64,000 bases of DNA, from assembly GCA_026826555.1 (NCBI GenBank), contig JAKSZT010053928.1, forward strand, positions 1,450,629-1,514,628, given 5' to 3'. The notes beneath the pieces are model-generated. The model ran no database searches, was not told where the DNA came from, and saw only the letters and a program-made list of their open reading frames with translations. A program made the translations under genes and the position numbers. This DNA comes from Tolypeutes matacus. Taxonomy: Eukaryota; Chordata; Mammalia; Cingulata; Chlamyphoridae. Below, piece after piece: positions 1-10,429 of this stretch (position 1 is its first letter; every line of letters begins with the position of its first letter).

Positions 1-1345
1 TGTGAAACATTTGTAACAAATTATGAAAGAGCATCTTCAAAGTACTACTACTACTAACTATAGTCCATATCTTACATTTGGCTTATTTTTCACCCAATCC
101 ACCCTATTCTTTTTTTTTGATCATAACCACAAAATTTATCTGAAGTGTATAATCAATGGCATTTGGTGTGATCACAGAGTTGTGCATTCATCATGTCAAT
201 CAATATTAGAGCGTTTTCATTACTACAAAAAAGGAAAAAACAAGAAACAAACCACTATCATACTCATGTTAGCACTACTAATTACAAATCCTATAATGTG
301 CTTTCACCATTTCTATTCATTTCCAAACATTTACAAACAAATTTTTACCAATTTTGCACAGATTAACCCTCAGCTTTCCATTCTCTAACCGCATTATATT
401 CTCTGGTGATTTATATTCTAGCTATTAACTCCATGAGTTTGCTTGTTATATTTAGTTCATAGTAGCAAAGTCATACAATATTTGTCCTTTTGTGCCTGGA
501 TGGCTTTACTCAATATAATGTTCTCCAGGTCATTCATGTTGTCATGTGCTTTATGATTTCATTTCTTCTTACAGCTGCGTAATATTCTATCGTGTGTATA
601 TATCACAGTTGGTTTATCCATTTGTCAGTTATTAGACACCTGGGTTGTTTCCATCTTTTGGCAATTGTGAATAATGTTGTTATGAACATCAGTGTGCAGA
701 AGTCTTTTTGTGTCACTGCTCTCAGTTCTTCTGGGTATATATGTAATAGCAGTATTGCCAGGTCACATGGTAGATCTATATCTAACTTCCTTAGGAACCA
801 CCTAACAGATTTCCACAATGGCTGTACCATTCTACATTCTCACCAGCAGTGAATAAGCATTCTTATCTTTCCATACCCTCTCTAACACTTGTAGTTTTCT
901 ATTTTGTTAGTAGTGGCCATTCTAGTATGTGTGCAATGATAACTTATTATAGCTTTGATTTGCATTTCCCTAAATAACCAATGATGTTGAACATTTTTTC
1001 ATGGATTTTTTTTTTTTTTTTTTGTATTTCCTCTTTAGAAAAATGTCTATTCAGGTCTTTTGCCCATTTTTTAATCAGATCGTTTGTCTTATTATGGCTG
1101 AATTGTAGGATTTCTTTATATGTCATGGAAATTAGACCCTTGCCAGATGTATGATTTCCAAATATTTTCTCCCATTGAGTAGGCTGCATTTTTACCCTTT
1201 TCACAAAATCCTTTGAGGTGCAGAAGTGTTTAATACTAAGGAGGCCCCATTTACCTATTTTTTCTCTTGTTGCTTGTGCTTTGCGTATAAGTTTTAAGAG
1301 GCCCCTACCTGCTACAAGTTCTTGTAGATGTTTCCCTATATATTC
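1..1345 (-). mobile_element. L1 LINE, 3' part, antisense, 5'-truncated and cut by the window edge
   Basis: Read on the minus strand this is the end of L1 ORF2 followed by a 3'UTR that continues past base 1. The first 70 bases match the tail of the L1 copy near 25.78 kb (opposite-strand wording around acaattgatgaaagctcat and aactatagtcc). Bases 140-230 match the 3' module of the L1-derived element at 59.6 kb. Similarity to L1 ends near 1345, so the copy is 5'-truncated. Many stops and indels make it clearly older than the 13.9-23.2 kb L1. Confidence 0.85.
560..1345 (-). pseudogene. L1 ORF2 C-terminal remnant
   Basis: Minus-strand translation gives L1 ORF2p C-terminal blocks in order: [49 protein letters not shown], and in another frame MVQPLWKSVRWFLRKLDIDL and IYPEELRAVTQKDFCTLMF. 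These align to the same order of blocks in the better preserved ORF2 at 16.4-17.8 kb. At least one frameshift separates the two halves near 0.9 kb. The endonuclease and reverse transcriptase are absent, so it cannot encode a working protein. Confidence 0.85.
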
Positions 1346-1356
1346 AAGGAATTTTC

Positions 1357-1480
1357 TGAGCACCTATGACATGTCAGGCATTGACCTAACTAGGGAAGTC
1401 CTTGGGTTCCCCCAGGCACTGAAATGGACAGAAAATGAATTGTGGCTTTATATATGATCTGGCAGCCATATATGTTTGGA
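1357..1480 (-). repeat. L2 3'-end fragment (antisense)
   Basis: The text tgagcacctatgacatgtca followed by ggcattgacctaactagg resembles the antisense of the common L2 3' end (gagcacctactatgtgccaggcactg). It is short and diverged. Confidence 0.4.
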
Positions 1481-1589
1481 AGTGCAAACAGTGAGTCAAG
1501 AAGCAAAAAGGTAAAGTCCATCTCTGTACAAGGCAAGAGATTGAGCTTGAAATGATGCACCATGGTCTGGGAACCTCATTATTAGCAAG

Positions 1590-1810
1590 TCAGAGACACA
1601 TTGGAGAGTGTCCAGAGAAAAGCAACAAAGATGATAAATGGGAGGAAAGACTGATTTTTGAAGACTTAAAAACAAAATATGTATTCTTGGGTCAACAAAG
1701 ACTTCAGAAGAAATGTGATAACTATCTACAACTCTCTGAAGGTTGTGAATACCCCAGAGGGTGTTTAGCCTGATAGGTAAAAGGGTGACAGAGACAGAGG
1801 ATGACAAATT
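1590..1810 (+). repeat. CR1/L3-like LINE remnant
   Basis: The stretch beginning attggagagtgtccagagaa, with caacaaagatgataaatggg after it, resembles the C-terminal coding part of CR1-clade LINEs (the conserved wording is of the type 'VQRRATKMI...SLEKRRLRGDLI...YLKG'). A weak translated match, RRNVITIYNSLKV, supports this. It is very old and the family assignment is from pattern memory only. Confidence 0.4.
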
Positions 1811-1859
1811 TAATCTATGCATCAGAGAAATATGTAGCTAACAAATCTATCTATGCCTT

Positions 1860-2590
1860 ATTGACAGGGAGTAGCTTCCAAACATAACATCCTTAACCCA
1901 CTTTACTCGCATATGTGTGTGTATGTATTCCTGCAGTTATAATTACTTATAATCATTTGTTTTCTGTTTATGCTCAGAGATTTTGTGTGTTTCCTATTTA
2001 CATACAGCTTCCCTGAAAATGTCAAGAATGAAATATTTGATTAATTTTTACCTTCCACTACAAAGGCTTGAAGATAAAAGCAGTTGAGTTATGGACAGGC
2101 TTTTTTTATAAGCCAAAGTTTGCATGCTTATCCTTTGTCAAAGACTATTGTCATACTGGGGGTTCCTATGAAAAGCCAGTGGGAAAACTCTCTCTCAGTG
2201 ATTTTATATAATCAATAGTTTAATACATACATGCACACACACACAGATACACACACACATGAGACAGTAAAAAGCTTTCAAGGGTATAAAATCAATTTAG
2301 GGGAAGAATCCAATACCATACAATTTTCTTTTTATTTATTGTAATTAAGAGATTCCTGCAAGAGGGCCCGTTTTAGTTAAGTTTAGTTAAGTGTAATACT
2401 TCAATGAATAGCCCGAGTAGTGTTGGGTCAAGATGGAGGCCACAGAAGCCCTCAGAAGAGCTGAGTCCTGTGGACTGACAGGGCTGCTTCCTCTCAGCGT
2501 TGCTCACTGGAAGTTTTGTTAGAGATAACTGGGTCCAATGGAAGACTGCCATTAAATACATTAAATAGTGTCTCTGCTCCACTGATTTCC
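1860..2590. other. Intergenic stretch with a short CA microsatellite
   Basis: AT-rich unique-looking sequence with no coding signal. An interrupted CA run lies at about 2232-2260. Nothing else recognised. Confidence 0.5.
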
Positions 2591-2599
2591 ATTGTTGAG

Positions 2600-2870
2600 C
2601 CAACTGGTTCCTAGGCCAGTGGCTCTGTGTCTGGTTTGGGGGTGGGACTGGGATTGGGGTTCAACATACAACCCAGGTTGGGAGCTCAATCCATGCCCCT
2701 GGCCAGAGTGATTGGTTCAGGGCTGGGCATGTGACCTGAGCTGGGACTCATAAGACATTTTCTGGGATTGCTGGGACAATTTTCTCTTCTGCTCATTGGC
2801 GTAGCCTGCAATTATGAAGATTGGAACTGCCTAGAGACTGTCAGTAAATGTTTCTCTCCTTGTCCCAGCA
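2600..2870 (+). repeat. Possible old LTR remnant
   Basis: The passage ccagagtgattggttcaggg, ctgggcatgtgacctgagct and gggactcataagac has the composition and phrasing of mammalian ERVL/gypsy-like LTRs (…gcatgtgacccaagctgggc…). I cannot place it in a family or see termini. It could equally be unique sequence. Confidence 0.3.
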
Positions 2871-2879
2871 GTCTATCTG

Positions 2880-4790
2880 GCCTTATCTTAGAAGGGCATT
2901 TAGAAGTTGTCTCCTTTTCCTGGACCCTCTTCCCCTTCTCCTCCCCACAATTCCATTGGCTTGTTTCCAATGCTTTGCCTTCCTTCAAAGGTGCTGACTT
3001 CATCTTGGAGGAGGTCTGTCTGGGTTGTTTTTTTTTTAAGTGTGTCACTTAAGGAAGGCTTAAGTCTCTCAGAGTTTTCAGAGGGCAACATATGCAAGAC
3101 AAACTTTTTCCCTGTTAATGGTGACCTTCTCTCAGAGTCTAAGTTTGACTCGAAGACTTTATCTCTTTCCTGTGTTCTTTCAAAGACAGCTTCCCTTTCC
3201 AGGAGGAGATGAGGAAGATCAAGACAGAAGGGGGAAAATTAAAAGAAAGAACAACAAAACAGTCCCAAAAAACACCTCATCCTGTCACACCTGTTCTTCA
3301 ATTCCCTGAAGAAAAGAGAGAAAAATTCTACTCTTGATTTGCCTTGAATTGGGCTAAGGAAACATATGGGACAGAACAATTCAGATGTAAATATTGGATT
3401 TATTAATTTTATTTCTCTTACTTCTGCCTTCTTTTTGATATAATGATGTTTTATACTAAGCATACTGGAACATTTTTTATTGATGCAATGGGTAAAAATA
3501 TTGTGTCAAAACAAATACAAGAGAGTTGTTTATATCTGGTGCTGCTAATATTTCTTATTTTAAGTAAGACTTTGTTAATTTTACCCACTTGTTTTCAGTA
3601 GGTGACCAAGATGTTCAATCAAATCATTTTTTAATTTTTTGTTTATTTTTTATTTCAGTTTCAATCAAATCATTTTTGAATTTAAATATCTATTGTGAGC
3701 AAATGGAGCCACAGAATCAAAAAGGTGGTTGTAGTCAAAAGATAACTGAAAATAATCCAATCAGTAAAGCAGTAGAGAACTACAGAGTAAGGGAAGGACA
3801 AACACCATTACATCACAATATCTGTTTTTGCCAAGATTCTCCCTGTACTGCCTATGCCTCAATGCTTTTTCTGTTCTGGGTATGCATTTAGCAGATAGCT
3901 CCTGTTGTGGCATTCATTCCTGATTAGACTCTTTTGTCTTTGGGTAGAAAACACCCACCTTTATGGCATCTTCTTTGTGGCATTTTGGCTTGGCCATCCT
4001 GCTTTCAAGGCCAGTGCTGCTCAGTGGACTCTGGGTTCCCTTTGGTCACAGAGAACTCCTGTGAAAAGGTTTTGGTCAGGAACAAACCACCATGTGATAA
4101 GGGTGATGTGACTATTCTCTTCACTTCTTGGAGCTGCCAGAACTGGAGCAGAGCTTACCAGTGCAGGGTTCCTGGAAGGTCTTTAGTGTTTCCTGCTTTT
4201 GGCTGGAAACATGGAGGCGGACAGGATACTGAAAAATAACAGAGTTGAGGCCAATGCTCTCTTAATAGATACTGGTGATGCTTAAGGAAGAGATATCATA
4301 TGGGGGTTGATTTTAGTTTTAAATTGGCCATTAATCTTGCTTTATGATTTTTAGGAAAAAAAAAAAAGTACTCCTTTCAATCATGTTTTTATTAATGTAT
4401 GCTTGGGTCATGATTTTAATTTCCAGGTGGAACCTTTATTTTCAAGGACACTCTTTCTTTCCAATTTGCCAAATTGTGCCAGTATGAATTCTTTAATTCC
4501 AAGAATAGATTGGGTAAAAGTAGAAGACAGACTCAGATGGAATGAAGGGCCTTTGAAGGTCAACTAGAGTACAGAATTTAAAATGCTTATTTAATTATTA
4601 TTATTTGTATTTCAGGAGAATCAAATGTCAAGCAGCTGAAGGCCAAGGTGGCCAGGGTGATACATGTAAGCTCAAAAAAGTGGGAGGCCTCAAGAATTGG
4701 GTTATGGTGTTTTAACCACAGAGTTACACCAACCGGTGAGAAGACTGTCCACCTGCAACTTTGAGCATACTTTGACTTTGAATCTGAGCA
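2880..4790. other. Intergenic stretch, nothing recognised
   Basis: No repeat family, exon or RNA gene recognised. Short frames on both strands lack any family resemblance. A poly-A run at about 4355-4366 is not flanked by a visible target-site duplication. Confidence 0.4.
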
Positions 4791-4798
4791 AGGGCCTG

Positions 4799-6044
4799 TG
4801 TTTTAGGTTGCCAAAGGCCTGCCAATGCAATGTACCAGAAATCTGTTGGCTTTTATAAAGGGGATTTATTTGGAGTAAAGTCTTACAGTTCCAAGACCAT
4901 GGAAAGTCCAAAACCAAGGCACCATCATAGATGCTTTCTCACCAAACTCAGCTACCACATATTAAAGCAAGATGGCCACCAATCTCTGCCCAGGTTTCAG
5001 CCTTTCCTTCTGGGTTCATTCTTTCCTCTTGAGCTTCTCCATGGGCCCAGCCTCTTGGGGCTTCATGCTTAAGCCATCCTGTAGTCCTCTCTCTACTGGC
5101 ATAGGGCTTGTTTCTTTCCTGGCCTCAAGTAGCAGTCTTGGCTGTTCCATTCTCTTCCCAAGTTCAGCTATACACTGTGAGGCAAATGGCTCATCTCTCC
5201 CTTGAGCCTTTCCTTTCTGTCACACGGCAGGATGAAAAATGGCAGAGCTCTCCCTTCCTGTGTCTGTCTGAGTGAGTGTCCATTTATATCAGGGTGGGGA
5301 CTCAACTGGAGTCAGCCTCACTGACATAGTCCAATAAAAAAAACCCTACAGCAATATGATCAAGTAATCTAATCAAAGGCCCCTTGTAGCAGTTTGGCAG
5401 TTTGATGTAGTTATGAATTCCAAAAATAGATATTGGATTATGCTTGTAAACTGGTCTGCTAATCTGGGCATGATTAAGTTATGATTAGGATGGTGGGTGG
5501 GGCCACAAAGATAAAAGACATTGGATAGGACAGATTTGGAGTAGTTTTTGAATTGGAGTTCTCATGTTGGAGTTTTGATGCTGGAGCTGGGGAGGTGAGC
5601 AGACAGAGGAGCTTGCTGTGAGGAAGGAGAGAAGGCCCTGGGTAAAGTCGAGCTATTCACCTAATAGTTTACAGCTGGTCTTGTGGAGGAACCAGAGGAG
5701 CTGAGCCCGGAGAGAAACGGAGCCCTGGGAAGAGAGGAACCCAAAAAGCCTGAACCCTCGCAGATATCGGCAGCCATCTTGCTCCAACACATGGCCATAG
5801 ACTTTGGTGAGGGAAGTAACTTATGCTTTATGGTCTGGTGACTGTGGACTTCTACCCCAAATAAATAACCTTTATAAAAACCAACCAATTTTTGGTATTT
5901 TGCATCAGTATCCCTTTGGCTGACTAATATATCCCTCAACTGAATTTAATGCAATCAAAGGGTATCACATCCAGGGGAACAGATTAGTTTACAAACATAA
6001 TCTTTCTCTTCTTAAGATTCATAAAATAATCTCAAACTGCCACA
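4799..6044 (-). mobile_element. Solo LTR (ERVL/MaLR class), antisense, interrupted by a second LTR
   Basis: The minus strand begins tgtggcagtttgag and ends cctaaaaca, giving LTR TG...CA termini. It is bracketed by a perfect 5-bp duplication, gcctg at 4794-4798 and 6045-6049. Five-base duplications are the norm for ERVL/MaLR-class LTRs. Its outer ends match the LTR at 29.08-29.69 kb (for example ataaaagccaacagatttctgg near the 3' end, read on minus), so it belongs to the same or a sister family. Without the inserted 5395-5931 element it is about 700 bp. No internal retroviral sequence is attached, hence solo. Confidence 0.8.
5395..5931 (+). mobile_element. Solo LTR of the same family nested inside the antisense LTR
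   Basis: Starts tgtagcagtttggcagtttg and ends ggctgactaatata. The flanks cccct (5390-5394) and tccct (5932-5936) form a 5-bp duplication with one change. It contains aataaataacctttata, a plausible LTR polyadenylation signal region. It is closely similar to the 29,075-29,690 copy but about 80 bp shorter. Because it interrupts the 4799-6044 LTR it is the younger of the two. Confidence 0.85.
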
Positions 6045-6049
6045 GCCTG

Positions 6050-7550
6050 CATCTGCCAGGTGGCTTTTTTTTTTTTTTTTTTTTTTTTTTAATGAATCTT
6101 GAAATACCTATAGGCCCATTTTAATTTTCCTGTCCTCACTAATTTTTCCTTTTGAGGTTTGAAATATGTTTTTGACCATCTTCAAATTCATGGGGCTATA
6201 TTTCTGACATTCTCATTTTTACATAATTCTCTGAAAGTATCTTTTTAAAAAAGTTATTAAATAGAATGAAGGAATTGATTTGAGAATTCTTGCTTGTGAA
6301 CTCAGCTCCTAATGGTATTATCTGTAATGTCATGGAAATTTCTGTGAAAGAAATGATTCTGTTGAATATTAAGACATTTTCTAATTGGATGGTAATTCAT
6401 ACGGTCTAGAAACCATAGCTTTTTATTATGGAAAGGTGAGGAAACCCAATCCTAGATGGAGGTCCCGGGGAAAGAATGACCAGTTTATTTTGTCTAGCTA
6501 TAAAATACTAGCTATAGGACTAACAGATCAAAGTTATCAGAAAGAGAATTTCTATACAAAATACAAAGATTTCTAATGGTCGAAAGTGTTAAAAAACAAT
6601 GTGGTCACTAGAACCTGGAAGGCATTTTATCAATCAGAGATCTCAGAGGGAAGTAGAGGGAATGACCATGAAGGAAATGGGGGAAGGAGTTTTGAAATTG
6701 GGGGTGGGGGGCAGGGAGGGTAGGCAGCTGGGCCTATAGGTGGCTTATCAACAGAGCTGGGAAAGAAAACCTAAGGAAAAGGAGGCTGATGCTAGCAGGG
6801 AAGTGGAATAGAGACCAACAACTAATTAGTTGGTGAGGCCTGGGAAGGTAATGGACATGTATGAGCTTTCCCAGATCTTGCCTTGTTGCCTAATGAATAT
6901 TTTTTACTTTTCCAACTTCAAGAATTATGAAAGTCCATAATTTCCTGGTGGACTTGCAAAACCACCCCAACTCATCAGGCCTTTCTTCCTAGTTTCCAAG
7001 ACAATCTTTTGGATATCACCCTCTTGAAAAAATTATTTGGAGCTCTACTGATTATATCTTATTATTGGAACTTTTCTAGCATCTCCAATGTGTATGTGTG
7101 TCTTGTGTGTATGTTGGGGGAGCAGACAACAACAAAACCCTAAACCAAAACAGCATGAATTCTTATAGGCCATATTTCTCAGAAGAGACAAGAAGGGCAT
7201 CAATGAAGAGCAAGCTTTGAGATGGTCCACAATTGTCTCAGAGCCAGTTCAACCATTCATAGAGGGTTGGCTTCATAGAAACAGCTGCAGAAAAGCAGTT
7301 AAATGATTTTCTTCCAGCTCTGGGGGAGACTCTCTAATATGATGCAGTTGTTGCAAAGGAGCCCTGCTAATGACATCTAACCAAATATCAGTTCAATAAA
7401 TTTCTTCCCTTCATTAATCTGAGTGTCAATGTCTGCAATAATGGTGTTTACATAGCAGAATATCTAAGAGAAGGATAATAAGGATCTGTTTTGGAGATAT
7501 GTGGGGGTGGCCCCATGAAAACAAGCAATATAAAGCTGGTCCCTTGACTC
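6050..7550. other. Intergenic stretch with a 26-base T run
   Basis: A poly-T tract occupies 6065-6090. The rest is unique-looking, with a G-rich patch near 6700-6725. No gene or repeat recognised. Confidence 0.45.
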
Positions 7551-7559
7551 CGCTAAATC

Positions 7560-7690
7560 AAAATCACTTCATTTATTCTTTCAGGCCACAATTATTCTTT
7601 GAGTGCCTACTATGTGTCAGGTACTGTGCTAGGCCCTTAGCTAGCAATGAACAAAAGCCTTCAGGGACTTTATGGTCAGTGGAGAAGCAG
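7560..7690 (-). repeat. L2 3' end (antisense)
   Basis: The wording gagtgcctactatgtgtcag, gtactgtgctaggccct and atgaacaaaagcc is the antisense of the L2 3' end (…ttgttcactgctgtatcccc…cctagcacagtgcctggcacatagtagg…). Confidence 0.7.
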
Positions 7691-7694
7691 TAGT

Positions 7695-8040
7695 AATTAC
7701 ACACACACACTTTTTCCTAGGAAGGAAAGGTATGAATTTCTTTGTAAGAGTATAATGGAGGAAACAAGTTTAGATGGAGCTTGACCACTTTTCCAGAAAA
7801 ATTAGGGTTTCAGCATGGAAGAGCTTGTCATATTGTATGGCTGATTGTGGCTCTCTCTAGGAGACTCTTTGGGCTTGTAGACTCTTTGGGAGTCTGGATA
7901 GAAATCAACATTGAGTCTCTACTAACCACCAAATCTGTATATGACTGTCTCAAGAAAATGGAAGTTTCCTTATTCCAACCATTAAATAACAGTCTAGTTA
8001 GGTGCTTTTAAGCAGCAATGATGATCGTTTGTGTAATTAA
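7695..8040. other. Intergenic stretch, nothing recognised
   Basis: A short (AC)n at about 7700-7710 and no other feature seen. Confidence 0.4.
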
Positions 8041-8044
8041 CAAT

Positions 8045-9005
8045 AGGTGCACTGTAGTTCCTCAAAAAGTTAAACATAGAATTACCATGTGACCCTGCAA
8101 TTCCACTTATAGGTATATATCCCAGTGAATTGAAAAGAGATACTCAAACATACTTGTATGCCAGTGTTCATAGCAGCATTATTTACAGTAGCCAAAAGTT
8201 TTAAATAACACAAATGTCCATCAAAAAATGAATGGATAAACAAAATGTGGTATATCCATACAATGGAATGTTATTTAGACATAAAAAGGAATGAAATTCT
8301 GATACATGCTACATGGATGAACCTAGAAAGCATTATGCTAAGTGAAATGTTAGGCACAAAAAGAAAAATCTGCTATCATACTACTTGTATGAGATATCTA
8401 GAAAATTTTTAAAGACAGAAAGTTACCAGGGGCCAGGGCCAGGGTGAGGGATGGGGAGTTATTACTTAATGGGTACAGAGTTTCTATTTGGGGTGATAAA
8501 AGTTTGGTCATGGATGGTGGCAATGGTGGCACAACATTGTAAATGTAATTAATATCACTGAATTATACACTTAAAAATGGTTAAAATTGGGAAGTGGATG
8601 TGGCTTAAGTAATTGGGTTCCCGCCTACCACATGGAAGGTCCGGGGTTCAGTTCTCGGTGCCTCCTGGAGAAGGCAAGCTGGTGCGACTGGCACATGCGG
8701 TGAGCTGGCACAGCAAGATGATGCAACAAAGAGACAAAGAGGAAAGGCAATGAGAGACACAACAAACCAGGGAGCTGAGGTGGCTCAGGTGATTGAGTGT
8801 CTCTCTCCCACATGGAATGTCCTGGGTTTGGTTCCTGGTGCCTCCTAAATAGAAGATGAGCAGACACAGAGAACACACAGAAAATGGACACAGAGAGCAG
8901 ACAGTGAACGCAAACAACGGGGGTGGGGGTGGGAGGAATAAATAAAATCTGAAAAAAAAAAAGGTTAAAATGGCAAATTTTATTTTAGATATATGTTACT
9001 ACAAT
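8045..9005 (+). mobile_element. L1 3' end (L1M type), sense, split by a DAS SINE
   Basis: From cctcaaaaagttaaacatag through gtatatcccagtgaattgaa, atggataaacaaaatgtggt and gttaccaggggcc this is the familiar end of mammalian L1 ORF2 and 3'UTR. It resumes after the SINE with ggcaaattttattttagata, the terminal L1M wording. It is 5'-truncated at about 8045 and has no open frame. Confidence 0.9.
8589..8962 (+). mobile_element. Dimeric DAS SINE (tRNA-Ala-derived)
   Basis: Two tRNA-Ala-derived units in tandem: gggaagtggatgtggct at 8589 and gggagctgaggtggctca at 8770. Each has a recognisable B box (ggggttcagttctcgg, gggtttggttcctgg). The element ends aataaataaaatctg plus poly-A. It is flanked by a 9-bp duplication, ggttaaaat (8579-8587 and 8963-8971), inside an L1 3' end. 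Such tRNA-headed units are transcribed by RNA polymerase III and mobilised by L1. Confidence 0.9.
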
Positions 9006-9124
9006 AAACTTTCCAAAAGTGATAGTTGCACTGTAAATGAGACTGAGACGAATGTATCTCTGGACAGCTGTGTAATATTTAGTACTGTCCAACCACTGCC
9101 AAGCCTTAGGTAGATTGAAAGTCA

Positions 9125-9325
9125 CTGGTCACCTGATGCTCTTTCAAAGTTTGTAACAAATGTTTCACAACAATGCAAGGTTTTGGTGGTGGGGTGATGT
9201 ATGGGAACTTTGTATGATGATATGCATTTTTGTTTTGTAAGTTCACAACTTTTACTATACACTTATTGTTTATGTATGTTCATGTATGAATGATATACTT
9301 CAATACAATTTTATTTTTTAAAAAA
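9125..9325 (+). mobile_element. L1 3'UTR end, sense, strongly 5'-truncated
   Basis: The text tttgtaacaaatgtttcaca, tggtggtggggtgatgtatg and gttttgtaagttcacaactt is the sense form of the antisense L1 tails at 25.7 and 49.9 kb. About 200 bp remains. Confidence 0.75.
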
Positions 9326-9329
9326 TCAT

Positions 9330-9780
9330 TAGTCACCATGGTGCCCACAGATCACTGGTGTGTATCACTTTAGGGATGAATGAGGGCCACCTCTGGACAG
9401 AGCGTGTTTTCTCTGAACTCTGGTGTCTGCATGCTGGCTCACCTGATTAAGGTACCCTAGAGCCTCCTGAGTCACCCTGAGGGTGACAGGAAAGGTCTTA
9501 AGTATGACTGGTTGCCAGGGGGTGCCAGGCAGATGAGTGCTGTGGTCTAGCATTAGCTGCAGTAGTGCAGGTCCAAGGAGGAGCAAGTGAATGTCCAAGC
9601 AAATGTGACTCATTGGCAGGAATATCATAGCACCTGGAAAACTTCACAAAATGGCATATAATATATACCTATACCATTTCAGCCCTGATTTCATTGAGTG
9701 AAGGAGTGGACATTATATGTCATCATGTGACTTGAATATATCTTCATCTCCCCCCTACTCCTCACTGACTACATTTATTG
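9330..9780. other. Intergenic stretch, nothing recognised
   Basis: Unique-looking sequence. A minus-strand frame at 9365-9628 has no family resemblance. Confidence 0.4.
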
Positions 9781-9784
9781 AAAT

Positions 9785-9910
9785 CTTACAGGCTCTGCTT
9801 TAAGCTCTATTTATTGTTTATCTCTCTCTCTAAAAGTTCATTTAATTCTCACAACTGATCACTAGAAGGTAGGATTTTTCAAATTTATCCTCTTCATAAA
9901 CGTTAAGCTG
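9785..9910 (-). repeat. Possible MIR fragment (antisense)
   Basis: Phrases such as tcatttaattctcacaactg and agaaggtaggat follow the antisense MIR order (taatcctcacaacaaccctatgaggtagg). Weak. Confidence 0.35.
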
Positions 9911-10129
9911 TTTTCCAGTTACCAAAAGGAAAGAGAATTTTTAAGTACATGGTATCCCCTTTACCCTGCCTGCCCACCTCCCACTTGGAATTTTATTTAG
10001 AATTTGACTGCCATTTTTGGCTTCAAGGGTAGGAGGAGGCCAGAGTAGTTTTGGGAAATCTACCAGGCTCTTTAAAGTCACAAGCACTTGGTCACATACT
10101 ATATGATTGTATGTGTGTCTCCCAACAAT

Positions 10130-10262
10130 GTTCTGGGGATGACAGTGACTATAAGCTGCACAAGGACAGAGATTTCTTCCGTTTTGATAATGCTTTTCCT
10201 CCATGCAATAGAAAACGCCTAGCACATAGTAAGTGCCCAATAAATACTTGTTAAATAAAAGA
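10130..10262 (+). repeat. L2/MIR 3' end (sense)
   Basis: ataagctgcacaaggacaga, then cgcctagcacatagtaagtg and cccaataaatacttgttaaa match the shared 3' tail of L2/MIR elements. Confidence 0.75.
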
Positions 10263-10429
10263 AATAAAGTCTGGATTTTCTGTTTGGAACCACTTCCAAA
10301 TCTCTTATGTGATCATGGACAAGTTTGGTTATAAATGAAAGAGAGGTTAGAAGCCACACAGAACTCAGAAGGTAAACGGTGCCCTTAGGAACAAAATAAT
10401 TTTCATTGGTCATCAAAGGTAAGTGAAAG

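Noticed and set aside
4799..6044. A complete endogenous retrovirus between two LTRs
   Set aside because: The two LTRs are in opposite orientation with independent 5-bp duplications and no gag, pol or env sequence; they are nested solo LTRs.
8625..8917. Overlapping antisense frames of 88-89 codons that look like a hydrophobic small protein
   Set aside because: They are translations of the dimeric DAS SINE; the same peptides recur at 47.6-47.9 kb and 53.9-54.2 kb in other SINE copies.
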